Shown: in pieces, positions 24,531-33,231 of the stretch
Layout of the letters: each line of letters starts with the position of its first letter
How positions within the stretch are numbered: position 1 is the first letter of the stretch
NCBI GenBank assembly: GCA_000402775.1
Contig: AQSC01000060.1
Location: forward strand, 34,503-98,502
Direction: 5' to 3'
Length of the DNA: 64,000 nt
From: Euryarchaeota archaeon SCGC AAA252-I15
GTDB taxonomy: Archaea; Altiarchaeota; Altiarchaeia; IMC4; SCGC-AAA252-I15
The notes under the pieces: generated by a model
Seen by the model: the letters and a program-made list of their open reading frames with translations, nothing else
What the model was told of the DNA's origin: nothing
Databases searched by the model: none
Translations under genes and position numbers: made by a program

Positions 24531-27188
24531 ATGGCTTCTTGGCACTCTATTGAAAAAACCGATGTTTATGAAAAGCTTTCCTCCAGCGAGGATGGGCTCT
24601 CGGAAGCCGAATCTTCAAAGCGGCTTGAATCGTATGGAGTGAACGAGCTTAAGCGCGAGAAGAGAATCACTCCATTACAACTTTTTCTGAATCAGTTCAA
24701 GGATTTCCTGGTTTTGATTCTGATTGCCTCAGCCTTGGTTTCTCTCGGCATCGGCTTCATTCAACACACTGAGGAGGAGGTCGTCGAGGCATTGGCAATA
24801 CTGGTCGTTGTCGCATTCATCACGATTGTGGGATTCGTCCAGGAGTTTAAGGCCGAGAAGGAGCTTGAGGCGTTGAAGAAGATGGTGTCCCCCGAGGCGA
24901 TTGTCGTCCGTGATGGGGAGCAGGTGAAAATCGACGCGAAATTGATTGTTCCGGGAGACATACTCGTCCTTGAGGCGGGGGATAAGGTGCCGGCGGATGC
25001 GAGAATCATCGAGGAAATCGATCTTCGAGTTAATGAGTCGGCTTTGACCGGAGAGTCACTTCCAGTCCAAAAAGAGGATGCGATTCTAACCGAAAAAACA
25101 CCTCTCGCAGACAGACGGAATATGGTGTACACCGGAACAATAGTAACTTACGGGAAAGCCAGGGCTGTGGTAGTCGAAACCGGAATGAACACCGAACTTG
25201 GGAAAATCGCAGGCCACATTCAAGACATTGAATCCGAGAAAACCCCCTTGCAGATTCGACTCGACACTGTGGGAAAACAAATCGGGTTGATTGTAATCGT
25301 GTTAAGCATAATCATGTTCATCATAGGATTGATTTCGGGTGCGGGAAGCCCCATAACCCTTTTTCTCGCAGCAGTAGCCTTGGCTGTTGCGGCAGTCCCT
25401 GAAGGCCTTCCAGCAGTCGTAACTGTAACCCTGGCTCGCGGAATGCGGAAGATGGTTGAAAAACACGCCATAGTTCGCAGGCTCACAGCAGTCGAAACAC
25501 TCGGGTCAACCACCGTGATCTGCTCTGACAAAACAGGGACTTTAACGAGAAACGAGATGACAGTCAGAAAAATATACGTTGGAGGAGATCAAGCATCAGT
25601 CACAGGAAGAGGATACGAACCCAAAGGAGACTTCTCCCTCGACAAAAATCGCAAAGACTTAAGACTGCTCCTTGAAATCAGCTCCCTATGCAACAACAGC
25701 TCGCTTACAAAAACCGGCGGCAGCTGGACGATAGTGGGCGACCCTACTGAAGCATCACTCGTAGTGGCAGCCTCCAAAGCAGGATTATGGCAGAAAAACC
25801 TTAAAAAAGAGTACCCCCGCGTAGGAGAACTCCCCTTCAGCTCTGAGCGTAAGATGATGACTACTTTGCACAAGAATCCTGGTGGGGTTGAGGTGGCTTA
25901 TGTTAAGGGTGCTTTGGACATCATACTCGGCTTGTGCACTAAAGTTATTCTGGGGGGTAGGGAAGTAGAGCTGACTGATGAGAGGAGGGATGATATTCTT
26001 TCGATGAATGACGAGTACACTTCCCAGGCTTTGAGGGTTTTGGGGATGGCTTATCGAAAGGTTCCTAAAGGTTTGTCTCACGATGAAATCGAAAAAGACC
26101 TTGTTTTCGTAGGCTTCGCAGGCATGATCGACCCGCCCCGAATTGATGCCGTAAACGCCATTAAAGTGTGCAATACTGCGGGAATACGCACCGTCATGAT
26201 CACGGGAGACCACAAGGGTACTGCAGTAGCCGTCGCAACCGAGATGGGTTTGTTTACCGGCAAGGAAAAAGTGCTTGAAGGAGTGGATCTTGAGGAAATC
26301 TCTGACGAGGAACTTGAAGATGTCGTCGGGGAAGTGGCGATTTATGCGAGAGTTTCGCCTGAACACAAACTTCGAATAGTTAACGCACTGAAAAAACAGG
26401 GTGAGATAGTCGCAATGACTGGTGACGGAGTGAACGATGCGCCAGCACTGAAGAAAGCAGACATCGGAGTTGCCATGGGAATTACGGGAACCGAAGTCTC
26501 AAAGGAGGCGGCGGACATGGTCTTAGCCGACGACAACTTCGCATCCATTGTCTCGGCCGTTGAGGAGGGAAGGGGAATATTCGACAACATAAAGCTTTTC
26601 ATAAAATACCTTTTGTCGTGCAACATCGGGGAGGTGTTAACGATATTCATCGGAATAATAGGTTGGGCTAGACTCCCACTCCTACCCCTTCAAATCCTTT
26701 GGATGAACCTGCTCACGGACGCCGCCCCCGCCCTAGCTCTAGGATTCAATCCCAAAGACCCGGACATCATGGAGCGGCCACCGCGAGACCCGGAGGAAGG
26801 AATTATCACAAAACAGACTTTAACGCGGTTTCTAGGCATCGGCATTCTTATGAGCGCTGGAACACTTATAGTGTTTGCATTGATGCTCTCTCAAGACCCG
26901 GGCAAGGCGCAGACGCTGGCTTTCACAACGCTGGTACTCTTCCAGATGTTTTATGTCCTCTCTTGTCGAAGCGAGAAGTTCACTTTATTTAAGGTTGGAT
27001 TACTCTCAAATGCGTATCTCATCCTCGCAGTCGTATTTTCCGTCTTAATGCACATTGCAGTTGTGAGTATACCATTTCTTCAAGACATATTCAACACAGT
27101 CTCCTTATCCTATTCTGACTGGTTTATCGCGGTCGCCATCTCTTCGACCGCATTTATTATCCCGGAGGCTTTAAAGCTTAGGAAATGA
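24531..27188 (+). CDS. Calcium-transporting P-type ATPase (P2A, SERCA-like)
   Basis: The 885-residue protein has the N-terminal domain of P2 pumps, the actuator motif TGES (about 173), the phosphorylated aspartate in CSDKTGTLTR (Asp333), MITGDH and TGDGVNDAP. The ion-binding residues of SERCA site II are present: PEGLP in M4, NIGE in M5 and NLLTD in M6, followed by GFNPKDPDIM. This supports Ca2+ (possibly Mn2+) export driven by ATP. Ten membrane helices are visible. Its stop overlaps the PdxT start by four bases, which is an unusual partner. Confidence 0.92.
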   Translation: MASWHSIEKTDVYEKLSSSEDGLSEAESSKRLESYGVNELKREKRITPLQLFLNQFKDFLVLILIASALVSLGIGFIQHTEEEVVEALAILVVVAFITIVGFVQEFKAEKELEALKKMVSPEAIVVRDGEQVKIDAKLIVPGDILVLEAGDKVPADARIIEEIDLRVNESALTGESLPVQKEDAILTEKTPLADRRNMVYTGTIVTYGKARAVVVETGMNTELGKIAGHIQDIESEKTPLQIRLDTVGKQIGLIVIVLSIIMFIIGLISGAGSPITLFLAAVALAVAAVPEGLPAVVTVTLARGMRKMVEKHAIVRRLTAVETLGSTTVICSDKTGTLTRNEMTVRKIYVGGDQASVTGRGYEPKGDFSLDKNRKDLRLLLEISSLCNNSSLTKTGGSWTIVGDPTEASLVVAASKAGLWQKNLKKEYPRVGELPFSSERKMMTTLHKNPGGVEVAYVKGALDIILGLCTKVILGGREVELTDERRDDILSMNDEYTSQALRVLGMAYRKVPKGLSHDEIEKDLVFVGFAGMIDPPRIDAVNAIKVCNTAGIRTVMITGDHKGTAVAVATEMGLFTGKEKVLEGVDLEEISDEELEDVVGEVAIYARVSPEHKLRIVNALKKQGEIVAMTGDGVNDAPALKKADIGVAMGITGTEVSKEAADMVLADDNFASIVSAVEEGRGIFDNIKLFIKYLLSCNIGEVLTIFIGIIGWARLPLLPLQILWMNLLTDAAPALALGFNPKDPDIMERPPRDPEEGIITKQTLTRFLGIGILMSAGTLIVFALMLSQDPGKAQTLAFTTLVLFQMFYVLSCRSEKFTLFKVGLLSNAYLILAVVFSVLMHIAVVSIPFLQDIFNTVSLSYSDWFIAVAISSTAFIIPEALKLRK

Positions 27189-27772
27189 AGCGGGTAGGCG
27201 TGCTCTCAGTTCAAGGGGATGTGAGTGAACACACAACTTTTCTAAGTAAAGTTTGCACGACTGATTTTAAGGTCTCCGAAGTTAAGACTAAAGACACAAT
27301 AGAACAGGTTGATGCCCTTGTTTTTCCGGGTGGGGAATCAACGACCATCGGCAAGCTTTTGAGAGAGTATGAAGTCGATATCGTTTTGAAAAAGATTGCT
27401 TCTAAAGGAATCCCAATCCTCGGCACCTGCGCGGGACTTGTCCTTCTAGCAAAAGAGGGGGACGAGCAAATTGAAAAAACCCGGCAGCCACTTCTCGAAG
27501 TCGTCGACATTAAGGTTTCGCGCAACGCCTTCGGCCCCCAGCGGGAAAGCTTCGAGCACACCCTTGAAATACCAGTCTTGGGTGGGAAACCTTATCCCGG
27601 AGTCTTCATCCGCGCTCCCGCAATCGACAAGAGTTGGGGTAAAGTAAAATCCTTGTGCGAGTTCGAGGGAAGGATTATCGCAGCCCAACAGGAAAACATA
27701 ATCGTCACGGCATTTCACCCCGAACTTTCAGGCGACATGCGCCTGCACGAATACTTCCTGGATTTAATCTAG
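27185..27772 (+). CDS. pdxT: Pyridoxal 5'-phosphate synthase, glutaminase subunit
   Basis: The 195-residue class I glutamine amidotransferase supplies ammonia to PdxS. It has GVLSVQGDVSEH, the oxyanion motif FPGGESTTIGKL, the nucleophile cysteine in GTCAGLVLLA, and the His-Glu pair in FHPELSGD. The start codon overlaps the P-type ATPase stop (ATGA), so pdxT is translated from that transcript rather than next to pdxS. Confidence 0.94.
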   Translation: MKRVGVLSVQGDVSEHTTFLSKVCTTDFKVSEVKTKDTIEQVDALVFPGGESTTIGKLLREYEVDIVLKKIASKGIPILGTCAGLVLLAKEGDEQIEKTRQPLLEVVDIKVSRNAFGPQRESFEHTLEIPVLGGKPYPGVFIRAPAIDKSWGKVKSLCEFEGRIIAAQQENIIVTAFHPELSGDMRLHEYFLDLI

Positions 27773-27795
27773 AAAACCCTTTTATTAAACCTAAA

Positions 27796-28707
27796 ATGCG
27801 TTTTTTCCGTCGCAAGCGTAAAAGAACGGTGATGCCGGGGGAGCTTACTCGCAAGAACGCCTGCGAGGCGATTGAGGCGGCACTCGACCCCCTCCTTGCC
27901 GCTCGAGCGCACTTTGACAGGGGTGAGAGCGTTTCTACGAGACTTGACTGGTGTGGTGAGCCCGTTGACACAAAGGAGTTTCTAGCCAAGTTTAACGCGC
28001 CCAAAACGTTTCAGGGGTCTTCCGGGGAGATTCATTTCAGCTTTCCGCAGGCTTTTAAACCAATCCTCGCAATACCCCCCACACATAGCAGAGACTGTTT
28101 TTTGCGGGAGGGTGATGTGGACGTCGCAGTCTACCCGTTTGTTCTGGGACTTGGAAGAAGCGTTTTCCCTGAAGAGTCAGAGTATCCGACGAGAGACCCT
28201 TCATCAGGCGACGTGAAAAGACACTGGAACGACCACCTCAAAAAAATGTACGCACTCTCGTTTGAGGGCGACGACATGACGTGCTGGGGAATCTACGATC
28301 TCATGCTTTTTAAAGACCATCCACCGGTCGTAAGACAATATGAACTGCAGAACACAGTATTGTTCATGGATGAAAACGTGAGGGATGAATTGCGAGGGCT
28401 TAAGGACGGGCTCTCTGGAAGGGACCGCAATAAATGGGGTAACCATTACTCGCGTATACTTCGTAAAACGGAAAACCGGCAGTTCACTCAGGCGGTCCCC
28501 GCCTTCGCCTACCAGCACAGGGCGAGCCTGCTGCCGCTCACAGTTGCCGACGCCATGGGCAGGATGGGCGTGAAACACTTTTCCACGAGAGGCTCAATAC
28601 CCAACGACAGATCAGTCTACACCCAGTCCTACAACTTCTTAAAAAACTGCGAAACCGGCTTAGAGATCATGAGCTTCGATGACCTGGAGTGTATGATACG
28701 AAAATAG
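27796..28707 (+). CDS. Unrecognised protein, paralogue A of a tandem family
   Basis: The ATG at 27796 gives 303 residues with a very basic start (MRFFRRKRKR); the ATG at 27832 region (M-P-G-E-L) is an alternative because the paralogue lacks the basic leader. Shared features with the gene at 29472: D-x-L-x-W-x-GEPVD/IDx near 55, FQGSSGEIHFSFP, a PTRDPSSGDV segment, GLSGRDRNKW, SRILR, and a C-terminal VPAFAYQHRASLLPL followed by a Tyr-x-Gln and FL-x-x-CET. No known domain is recognised and no signal or membrane segment is visible. It lies 23 bases after pdxT. Confidence 0.7.
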   Translation: MRFFRRKRKRTVMPGELTRKNACEAIEAALDPLLAARAHFDRGESVSTRLDWCGEPVDTKEFLAKFNAPKTFQGSSGEIHFSFPQAFKPILAIPPTHSRDCFLREGDVDVAVYPFVLGLGRSVFPEESEYPTRDPSSGDVKRHWNDHLKKMYALSFEGDDMTCWGIYDLMLFKDHPPVVRQYELQNTVLFMDENVRDELRGLKDGLSGRDRNKWGNHYSRILRKTENRQFTQAVPAFAYQHRASLLPLTVADAMGRMGVKHFSTRGSIPNDRSVYTQSYNFLKNCETGLEIMSFDDLECMIRK

Positions 28708-28747
28708 ATTAAATAGCCGATGAAATAAACTCGAAGAGAATATCTTA

Positions 28748-29266
28748 CTATGCAAGCGGCGGATGCCGTCTACCAAGCTCCTTTCCTGCGATTCTTTTCG
28801 CGTCGAATCGATCGGTTTCAGCTATGTGCGATAAAAGTTTTTCAATCCGGTCTTGAGTAGGCTTGTCTTGAGCGTTAGTCGAGTTTCCTATGCGAATAAT
28901 GGATCTTGCTGCCTTCACCCGCACCGTTGAAAAAAATTTTTTCTCGCCATCATCCGGTTGTTTAAAAACCTTTTCCAGATAATCGAATGCAAGGGGATTT
29001 TCCGTATCCCCCAATGCTTCAGCAGCTTTTTCACGACCGGTCGTATAGGGCGCGTCCTCGGTCAAGTATGAACCTATACGGGATATACACTCTTGGGCAA
29101 GCTCGGGTTTGGGGGAATGTGAAATACGGGCAAGTTGAGTTAAAGCGAGCATCCTTTCAGTCTCCACTCCCTCGTCTAGGATTTTGGAGAAATGCTTGAA
29201 CTCGGTGATTGCTACTGAATAGGGGGTTGGTGTCTTGGAATCCGATTTTTCAACTGTTTTTACCAT
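28748..29266 (-). CDS. HEAT-like helical-repeat protein
   Basis: The 172-residue protein contains helical repeats with HEAT-like spacing, for example REKAAEALGDTENPLAFDYL and VKAARSIIRIGN. A longer frame to 29359 exists, but its first 31 codons look like AT-rich non-coding DNA and overlap the remnant of a neighbouring gene. The ATG at 29266 is 28 bases downstream of a TATA-like box at 29290-29299 on this strand. The gene sits on the opposite strand between two paralogous genes, as if inserted into their array. Function unknown. Confidence 0.65.
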   Translation of the reverse strand: MVKTVEKSDSKTPTPYSVAITEFKHFSKILDEGVETERMLALTQLARISHSPKPELAQECISRIGSYLTEDAPYTTGREKAAEALGDTENPLAFDYLEKVFKQPDDGEKKFFSTVRVKAARSIIRIGNSTNAQDKPTQDRIEKLLSHIAETDRFDAKRIAGKELGRRHPPLA

Positions 29267-29289
29267 CACTAATAATAGGATTATGGAGA

Positions 29290-29299
29290 ATAAAATATC
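29290..29299 (-). promoter_or_regulatory. TATA-like box A of the HEAT-like gene
   Basis: On the minus strand the AT-rich box GATATTTTAT is about 28 bases upstream of the ATG at 29266 and supports that start over the longer frame. Confidence 0.4.
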
Positions 29300-29362
29300 T
29301 TTCGATAAGATAGCTAACTTAGTTGAATATGAATAATTATTGTAGGTCTTGCAAGTCAAGGT

Positions 29363-29434
29363 AACTTCTTAAAAGCCTGTAAGAGGGGGTTGAGTGTAAT
29401 GAGCTTCGACGACCTAGAGAATATGATACGTTAA
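29363..29434 (+). pseudogene. 3' remnant of a further paralogue of the 27796/29472 family
   Basis: These 24 codons read NFLKACKRGLSVMSFDDLEN-MIR-stop and align without gaps with the C terminus of the gene at 27796 (positions 28633-28701). By hand count 17 of 23 residues and 50 of 69 bases are identical. The reading frame upstream degenerates and meets a stop after about ten more codons, and no start codon is available. It ends 38 bases before the ATG of the second intact copy. It is best read as the tail of a lost tandem copy. Confidence 0.7.
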
Positions 29435-29471
29435 AACTGATTTAATCTAGTTCTCCAATGGGTTATTGTTT

Positions 29472-30371
29472 ATGGAAAAGGTTTCAGAAGCGCCCGATCC
29501 TTTGACGGTCGGCAATGCGGGTAAACGGCTTAAATTAGCGCTCATGCCTTTTATCGCAGCGGTTGTTGACGTGCCTGAAACTCAAACTATTGGTATTGGT
29601 ACTGACTCGAATGTTTCTGACAAGCTTAAGTGGGTGGGAGAGCCAATCGACGTAGCAAAGCTTCTTGAAGGGTTTCACGCGCCCTCTTCTTTTCAGGGTC
29701 CTAAGGGGGATGTACCGTATAGTTTCCCACGTAAGGTAAATATTTTACTTTTAAATCCCCCCATACTTTCAAGGATGTTTGACACATATCCAGGAGACAT
29801 GGACGTTATGACGTACAAGTTCTCAATCGGCATGGCCAGGAGCAGGTTTCCTGAAGACTCTGGCATTCCAACAAGAGATCCTGAAGGTGGAAAAATCAGA
29901 GGGCTTTGGCGTTGGAGCGCGAAATCAACTAGTGACGTTAAATACACGGGTAGTGAAGCAACCTGCTGGGCTAACTGCGATCTGTATATCCCAGGCAATG
30001 GGAAGCCTTTCATGGAATTAAAGGACCTTCAAAATAGCAGACTTAGCCTCGACTCTTCAACTTACAGGGAAATCGAGAATATTCGCGACGGCTTAACTGG
30101 GAGGGATAGAAAATCCTGGAAATCCCACTACAATCGTATTTTAAGAGATACAATTGAGAGTGTCCCAGCTTTCGCCTACCAGCACCGCGCGATGCTGCTT
30201 CCGCTTGTCGTAATCTCGGCGATGAAGAACTTGGGTGTGGAAGATTTTGTATTACGTCACGACGAACACTCAAGGAGCATTTATCAACAAACCTTCGGCT
30301 TCCTCTCCCAGTGTGAGACGAAAGTGAACTTGCACGACCCTGAATTCATTGACAAGTTAAAAAAGACTTAA
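29472..30371 (+). CDS. Unrecognised protein, paralogue B of a tandem family
   Basis: The protein has 299 residues from the ATG at 29472; a TTG two codons earlier is also in frame. It is related along its whole length to the gene at 27796: KWVGEPIDVAKLLEGFHAP, FQGPKGDVPYSFP, IPTRDPEGG, ATCWANCDLY, DGLTGRDRKSW, VPAFAYQHRAMLLPL and FLSQCET. The conserved Tyr-Gln-His-Arg segment and the paired cysteines are the best candidates for functional residues. No known family is recognised. An AT-rich box about 29 bases upstream may be its promoter. It is followed 17 bases on by a small gene. Confidence 0.7.
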   Translation: MEKVSEAPDPLTVGNAGKRLKLALMPFIAAVVDVPETQTIGIGTDSNVSDKLKWVGEPIDVAKLLEGFHAPSSFQGPKGDVPYSFPRKVNILLLNPPILSRMFDTYPGDMDVMTYKFSIGMARSRFPEDSGIPTRDPEGGKIRGLWRWSAKSTSDVKYTGSEATCWANCDLYIPGNGKPFMELKDLQNSRLSLDSSTYREIENIRDGLTGRDRKSWKSHYNRILRDTIESVPAFAYQHRAMLLPLVVISAMKNLGVEDFVLRHDEHSRSIYQQTFGFLSQCETKVNLHDPEFIDKLKKT

Positions 30372-30388
30372 GTCTTAATACTTATTTT

Positions 30389-30766
30389 ATGGCGGAAGTC
30401 TTAGACTATAAAATCGTCCAAAAGTTGTTGAACCACAGCGAGGGATTGCATGTATTCCAGGTTATGGCCAGGAATGAGTATTTGAGTGGGAAAACCCAGA
30501 GGCCCTCAGTCCTCTTAATTTCCGACGAAGACTTGTTTTACGGCGGAATCACGGGAGAGAGAAAGTTCAACCGAATCCCTAAAACATCGATTAATTCAGT
30601 TAGGAAAGTTGGAAAGCTCCTGCTAACCTCAATAAAAGTCGAATACTCCTACAAAGACGCTTCAAAAAAAGTTTTTTTCTGCCCCTTTACCGGACACCCG
30701 GAATTGCCAAAAATCGATTCAAAAGAGCTCGAGGAACTTGAAGACTTGATACAAGTTTTAGGGTGA
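30389..30766 (+). CDS. Small protein with possible PH-like fold, function unknown
   Basis: The 125-residue protein has a short N-terminal helical part and then a run of predicted beta strands (SVLLISDEDLFYGG, FNRIPKTSINSVRK, LLTSIKVEYSY, KKVFFCPF) ending in an acidic helix. This order resembles bacterial PH domains, in which a membrane-lipid or protein surface is bound; the match is by pattern only. It lies 17 bases after paralogue B and is convergent with the 2-hydroxyacid dehydrogenase gene. Confidence 0.55.
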   Translation: MAEVLDYKIVQKLLNHSEGLHVFQVMARNEYLSGKTQRPSVLLISDEDLFYGGITGERKFNRIPKTSINSVRKVGKLLLTSIKVEYSYKDASKKVFFCPFTGHPELPKIDSKELEELEDLIQVLG

Positions 30767-30937
30767 ATAGTCTCGCGTGTACACTCCGTATTCCCGGAGG
30801 TTGCAGTATGCGCGCTCTTGCTAGACGTCATATCAAGCCTCACGGCGGATTCGGATTAAGCTTCAATTTAAGAAGAGGATATGATGCCTCCTTACGTGTT
30901 TACAACTCAAAAGGAAAAGTTTTTCAAACCGCTTTTT
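30767..30937. other. Convergent intergenic region, nothing recognised
   Basis: This 171-base gap separates the 3' ends of two convergent genes. I looked for tRNA cloverleaf features and box C/D motifs on both strands and saw none. There is only a weak five-base hairpin at 30784-30799 and a T/A-rich stretch near 30915-30937 that may terminate transcription from either side. Confidence 0.4.
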
Positions 30938-32410
30938 TTATTGCGTGTTTGGCTGGTTTATGGGGTTTAAGGGTCTTTGGTTGTTTATTATTTGGATGCT
31001 GTTTGCGAGCATTTTCCCGGTCATTTTTTCGTCTCGGGTGGCTCGTGAGTTTGAGGCTGTGTGGCCTGAGCAGTAGAATGTTGTGCCTCCTTCGGCTGCG
31101 GCTTCGTAGAGGCGGTTGGGCCTGGCCCATTCGTTTATTATTACGTCCGTCACGTATCCACCGATGGTGTGAGTCCTCAACGCTTCTTCGACGTCTTCCT
31201 CCACGACCAGAGGGCCCCTTGCAATGTTTACGAGAAGCGCCGTCTTCTTCATTTTGGAAAGTGCTTCAGCGTTTATCATTCCTTCAGTGGGTTTGGAGCC
31301 TGCCGCTTTCGCTTCAGCGGTCAGGTCGGATTCCTTGATCAATGCGGGGGATAGGATGACTACGTCCGCGGTTGCCAGTGTTTCGTCGTCGAGCTCTGTT
31401 TTGAACGAGACAGGATTTTCGCCTTTTTTTACGGCCTCGTCTGGGTGAGCCACGGCGAGGCCTTTGTAGGTCGAATCGAAGAAGCCTGCAAGTACAGCCT
31501 TCTTTTCGTCTGCTAACTTGGGTTTCGGGTCGACAATCGTGATGGATCCTTCCCCGCCCACGTTGGGTAAAAAGGGTATAATCCGTTTGGCGGTTTCGAA
31601 TCCGACGTCTCCTCCACCCACGATGACTACGTTTTTCCCTTGCAAGTCCTCGTGCCTGCCCCACGTCATCGAGCATCCAGTCTGACGGCCCCTGTGCGTC
31701 TGGTCGATCCATTCCGGAAGGTTTAAGACGCCGGTCAAGGTGAGTGCAAGCGCCGTCTCAGAGACGGTGTGCATTAGGGCTCCGGGTGCGTTGGTTAGTT
31801 GGATGCCTTTTTCTCCCGCATAATCTTTGTTTTTGTTGTCGTGGCCGGTGCCGCACGAGCAAATCCATTTGACCCCTTTTTCGGCTGCCGCGTCTATGAC
31901 TTGCTCGTCGACGGGTTCTAAAAAGCAGTATACCCCGTCTAAGGGCCCTTCATGCTCTCGGATGATTTTCGTAATCTGGGGGGCCTTAAGCGGTGTAGGG
32001 TGATTGTACTCGTCAACGGTTATGTGCTCGCGTAGAAAACGAACCTCTTCAGTGTTAACATCCTCAAGGCTCGGCAGAGGATACGTCGAAAGCGCCCGCG
32101 CCCTAACCTCTCCGGTTGCCTCGTGGTGTACGACATGATCCCACAATTGGTCATCTGGCACGATAGCCGGGCCCAAGGGGTCGAAGCTGTTTCCAAAAAG
32201 CTCTGCAGCCAGTCCGGGGTTTGCTCCGACTTGGTTGAAAATCCTCGCCTGGTCTTCGGGAGGCAATTGGGAGATTACTGAAAGCGCGGAAGCCAGCGGG
32301 CGCGAAAGCTCGGGGTGTTGTACGAGTTGCCCGTTTATGAAGGAGTTTGCGCGAGTAACATCCCCAAAATCTGCGGATGCCTGGGAAACCCTCTTCTGAG
32401 TAATCTTCAT
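30938..32410 (-). CDS. D-2-hydroxyacid dehydrogenase family protein with an N-terminal extension
   Basis: The 490-residue protein has an NAD-binding core with VVIVGGGDVGFETAKR, the catalytic arginine in VNIARGPLV, and a C-terminal GHTASNSRAT in place of the usual TPH-x-A, keeping the histidine. Typical members have 310-330 residues. Here about 110 extra residues at the N terminus (helical, Gln/Ala-rich) have no recognised domain, and the region between the nucleotide fold and the catalytic arginine is longer than normal. The substrate is unknown. The start is preceded by a 27-base gap to the divergent DUF447 gene. Confidence 0.75.
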   Translation of the reverse strand: MKITQKRVSQASADFGDVTRANSFINGQLVQHPELSRPLASALSVISQLPPEDQARIFNQVGANPGLAAELFGNSFDPLGPAIVPDDQLWDHVVHHEATGEVRARALSTYPLPSLEDVNTEEVRFLREHITVDEYNHPTPLKAPQITKIIREHEGPLDGVYCFLEPVDEQVIDAAAEKGVKWICSCGTGHDNKNKDYAGEKGIQLTNAPGALMHTVSETALALTLTGVLNLPEWIDQTHRGRQTGCSMTWGRHEDLQGKNVVIVGGGDVGFETAKRIIPFLPNVGGEGSITIVDPKPKLADEKKAVLAGFFDSTYKGLAVAHPDEAVKKGENPVSFKTELDDETLATADVVILSPALIKESDLTAEAKAAGSKPTEGMINAEALSKMKKTALLVNIARGPLVVEEDVEEALRTHTIGGYVTDVIINEWARPNRLYEAAAEGGTTFYCSGHTASNSRATRDEKMTGKMLANSIQIINNQRPLNPINQPNTQ

Positions 32411-32437
32411 ATAAAGTTTATGGAACGTAATCTTTAA

Positions 32438-32950
32438 ATGATGTTATCCTTTATCGACAAGGCAGGTTTGAATGAAGGTTGGATTTACGAGGTGATCGTC
32501 GAGTCTTCGGACGGGCATGCCGCCCCCATGGGTGTGAAATTTGGAAGATCAGATGGGGTTGAGGTTTCCATTTATAATTCTTCAAAGACTGCGAAAAAGA
32601 TTTCTAGAGAGGATTCTTTCAGGATTTATTTCGTGGATGATGTTTCCGACGTCAAGATTGTGTTGGATTCCAAGCGGATGAGAAAGGATTTTGCGAGTGC
32701 TTTACTTGAGGTTTCGGTCGAGAAGACAGTGGAATTAAAAGACGTGGTGAAAGTTTTCGGAAGAATTTCTTCCTGGGAGATTAAAGATGACTTCACTCCG
32801 ATAAATCGGGCTCCATCCCTGTTTCTTGAAGCCTTGATCGAGTCGACAAAGCCCAATCCGCGGAAGGGAACAATCCGTGAATGCCTTAGAGTTATTTCAA
32901 AGGTGGCTCCCAAATCAGCCTATGAAAAGAAGATTAAGACGCTTCTTTAA
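32438..32950 (+). CDS. DUF447 family protein (split-barrel, flavin-binding-like)
   Basis: The 170-residue protein resembles archaeal DUF447 proteins: an early (E)VIVESSDGHAAPMGVKF segment, then YNSSKTAKKI and a short C-terminal helical part. Solved members have the FMN-binding split-barrel fold, but their reaction is not established. The protein starts MM; either Met could be used. It overlaps the 3' end of the convergent acylphosphatase gene by four bases. Confidence 0.7.
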   Translation: MMLSFIDKAGLNEGWIYEVIVESSDGHAAPMGVKFGRSDGVEVSIYNSSKTAKKISREDSFRIYFVDDVSDVKIVLDSKRMRKDFASALLEVSVEKTVELKDVVKVFGRISSWEIKDDFTPINRAPSLFLEALIESTKPNPRKGTIRECLRVISKVAPKSAYEKKIKTLL

Positions 32951-33228
32951 AACCTTAATTCAAAGGATTCTAATTCTTCAGTCGGCTTTTCCCAGTGTAT
33001 TTCAACTCCTTCGACGTGGGACATTTCAGGGCCCTTCCCACACCACTCAATCCCGCGGTCCACGTCCGCGGATTTTCCTTCAAAGACGACTTCCACCCTG
33101 CCTGATGGGAGATTTCTAACCCAACCGTACAGACCCAGCCTTTCAGCCATGTTTTTAGTGCTCGCCCTAAAATACACTCCCTGAACGACGCCAGAAACCA
33201 GTAGGTGAGCTCGCTTTTTCTCTTCCAT
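32947..33228 (-). CDS. acyP: Acylphosphatase
   Basis: The 93-residue protein hydrolyses acyl phosphates. It has the phosphate-binding loop VSGVVQGVYFRAST, where the arginine is catalytic, and the catalytic asparagine in GWVRNLPSG, followed by VEVVFEG. Length is normal. It is three bases downstream of the flavoprotein gene on the same strand, probably one transcript with the AAA ATPase gene. Confidence 0.93.
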   Translation of the reverse strand: MEEKKRAHLLVSGVVQGVYFRASTKNMAERLGLYGWVRNLPSGRVEVVFEGKSADVDRGIEWCGKGPEMSHVEGVEIHWEKPTEELESFELRF

Positions 33229-33231
33229 GAT

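Noticed and set aside
29267..29359. Longer start for the HEAT-like gene
   Set aside because: The added 31 codons are AT-rich, would overlap its own TATA-like box, and enter the fossil copy of the neighbouring family.
30767..30937. Possible tRNA or small RNA in the convergent gap
   Set aside because: No cloverleaf, T-loop GTTCRANYC motif or box C/D pair was found on either strand; only a five-base hairpin.
30763..31338. Open frame of 191 codons on the plus strand
   Set aside because: It runs mostly antisense to the conserved 2-hydroxyacid dehydrogenase, and its product is a run of Leu/Arg/Cys with no domain, typical of an antisense frame.
31314..31712. 132-codon frame within the 2-hydroxyacid dehydrogenase gene
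   Set aside because: Same strand, different frame, Arg/Gly-rich product with no homology; a shadow of the real gene.
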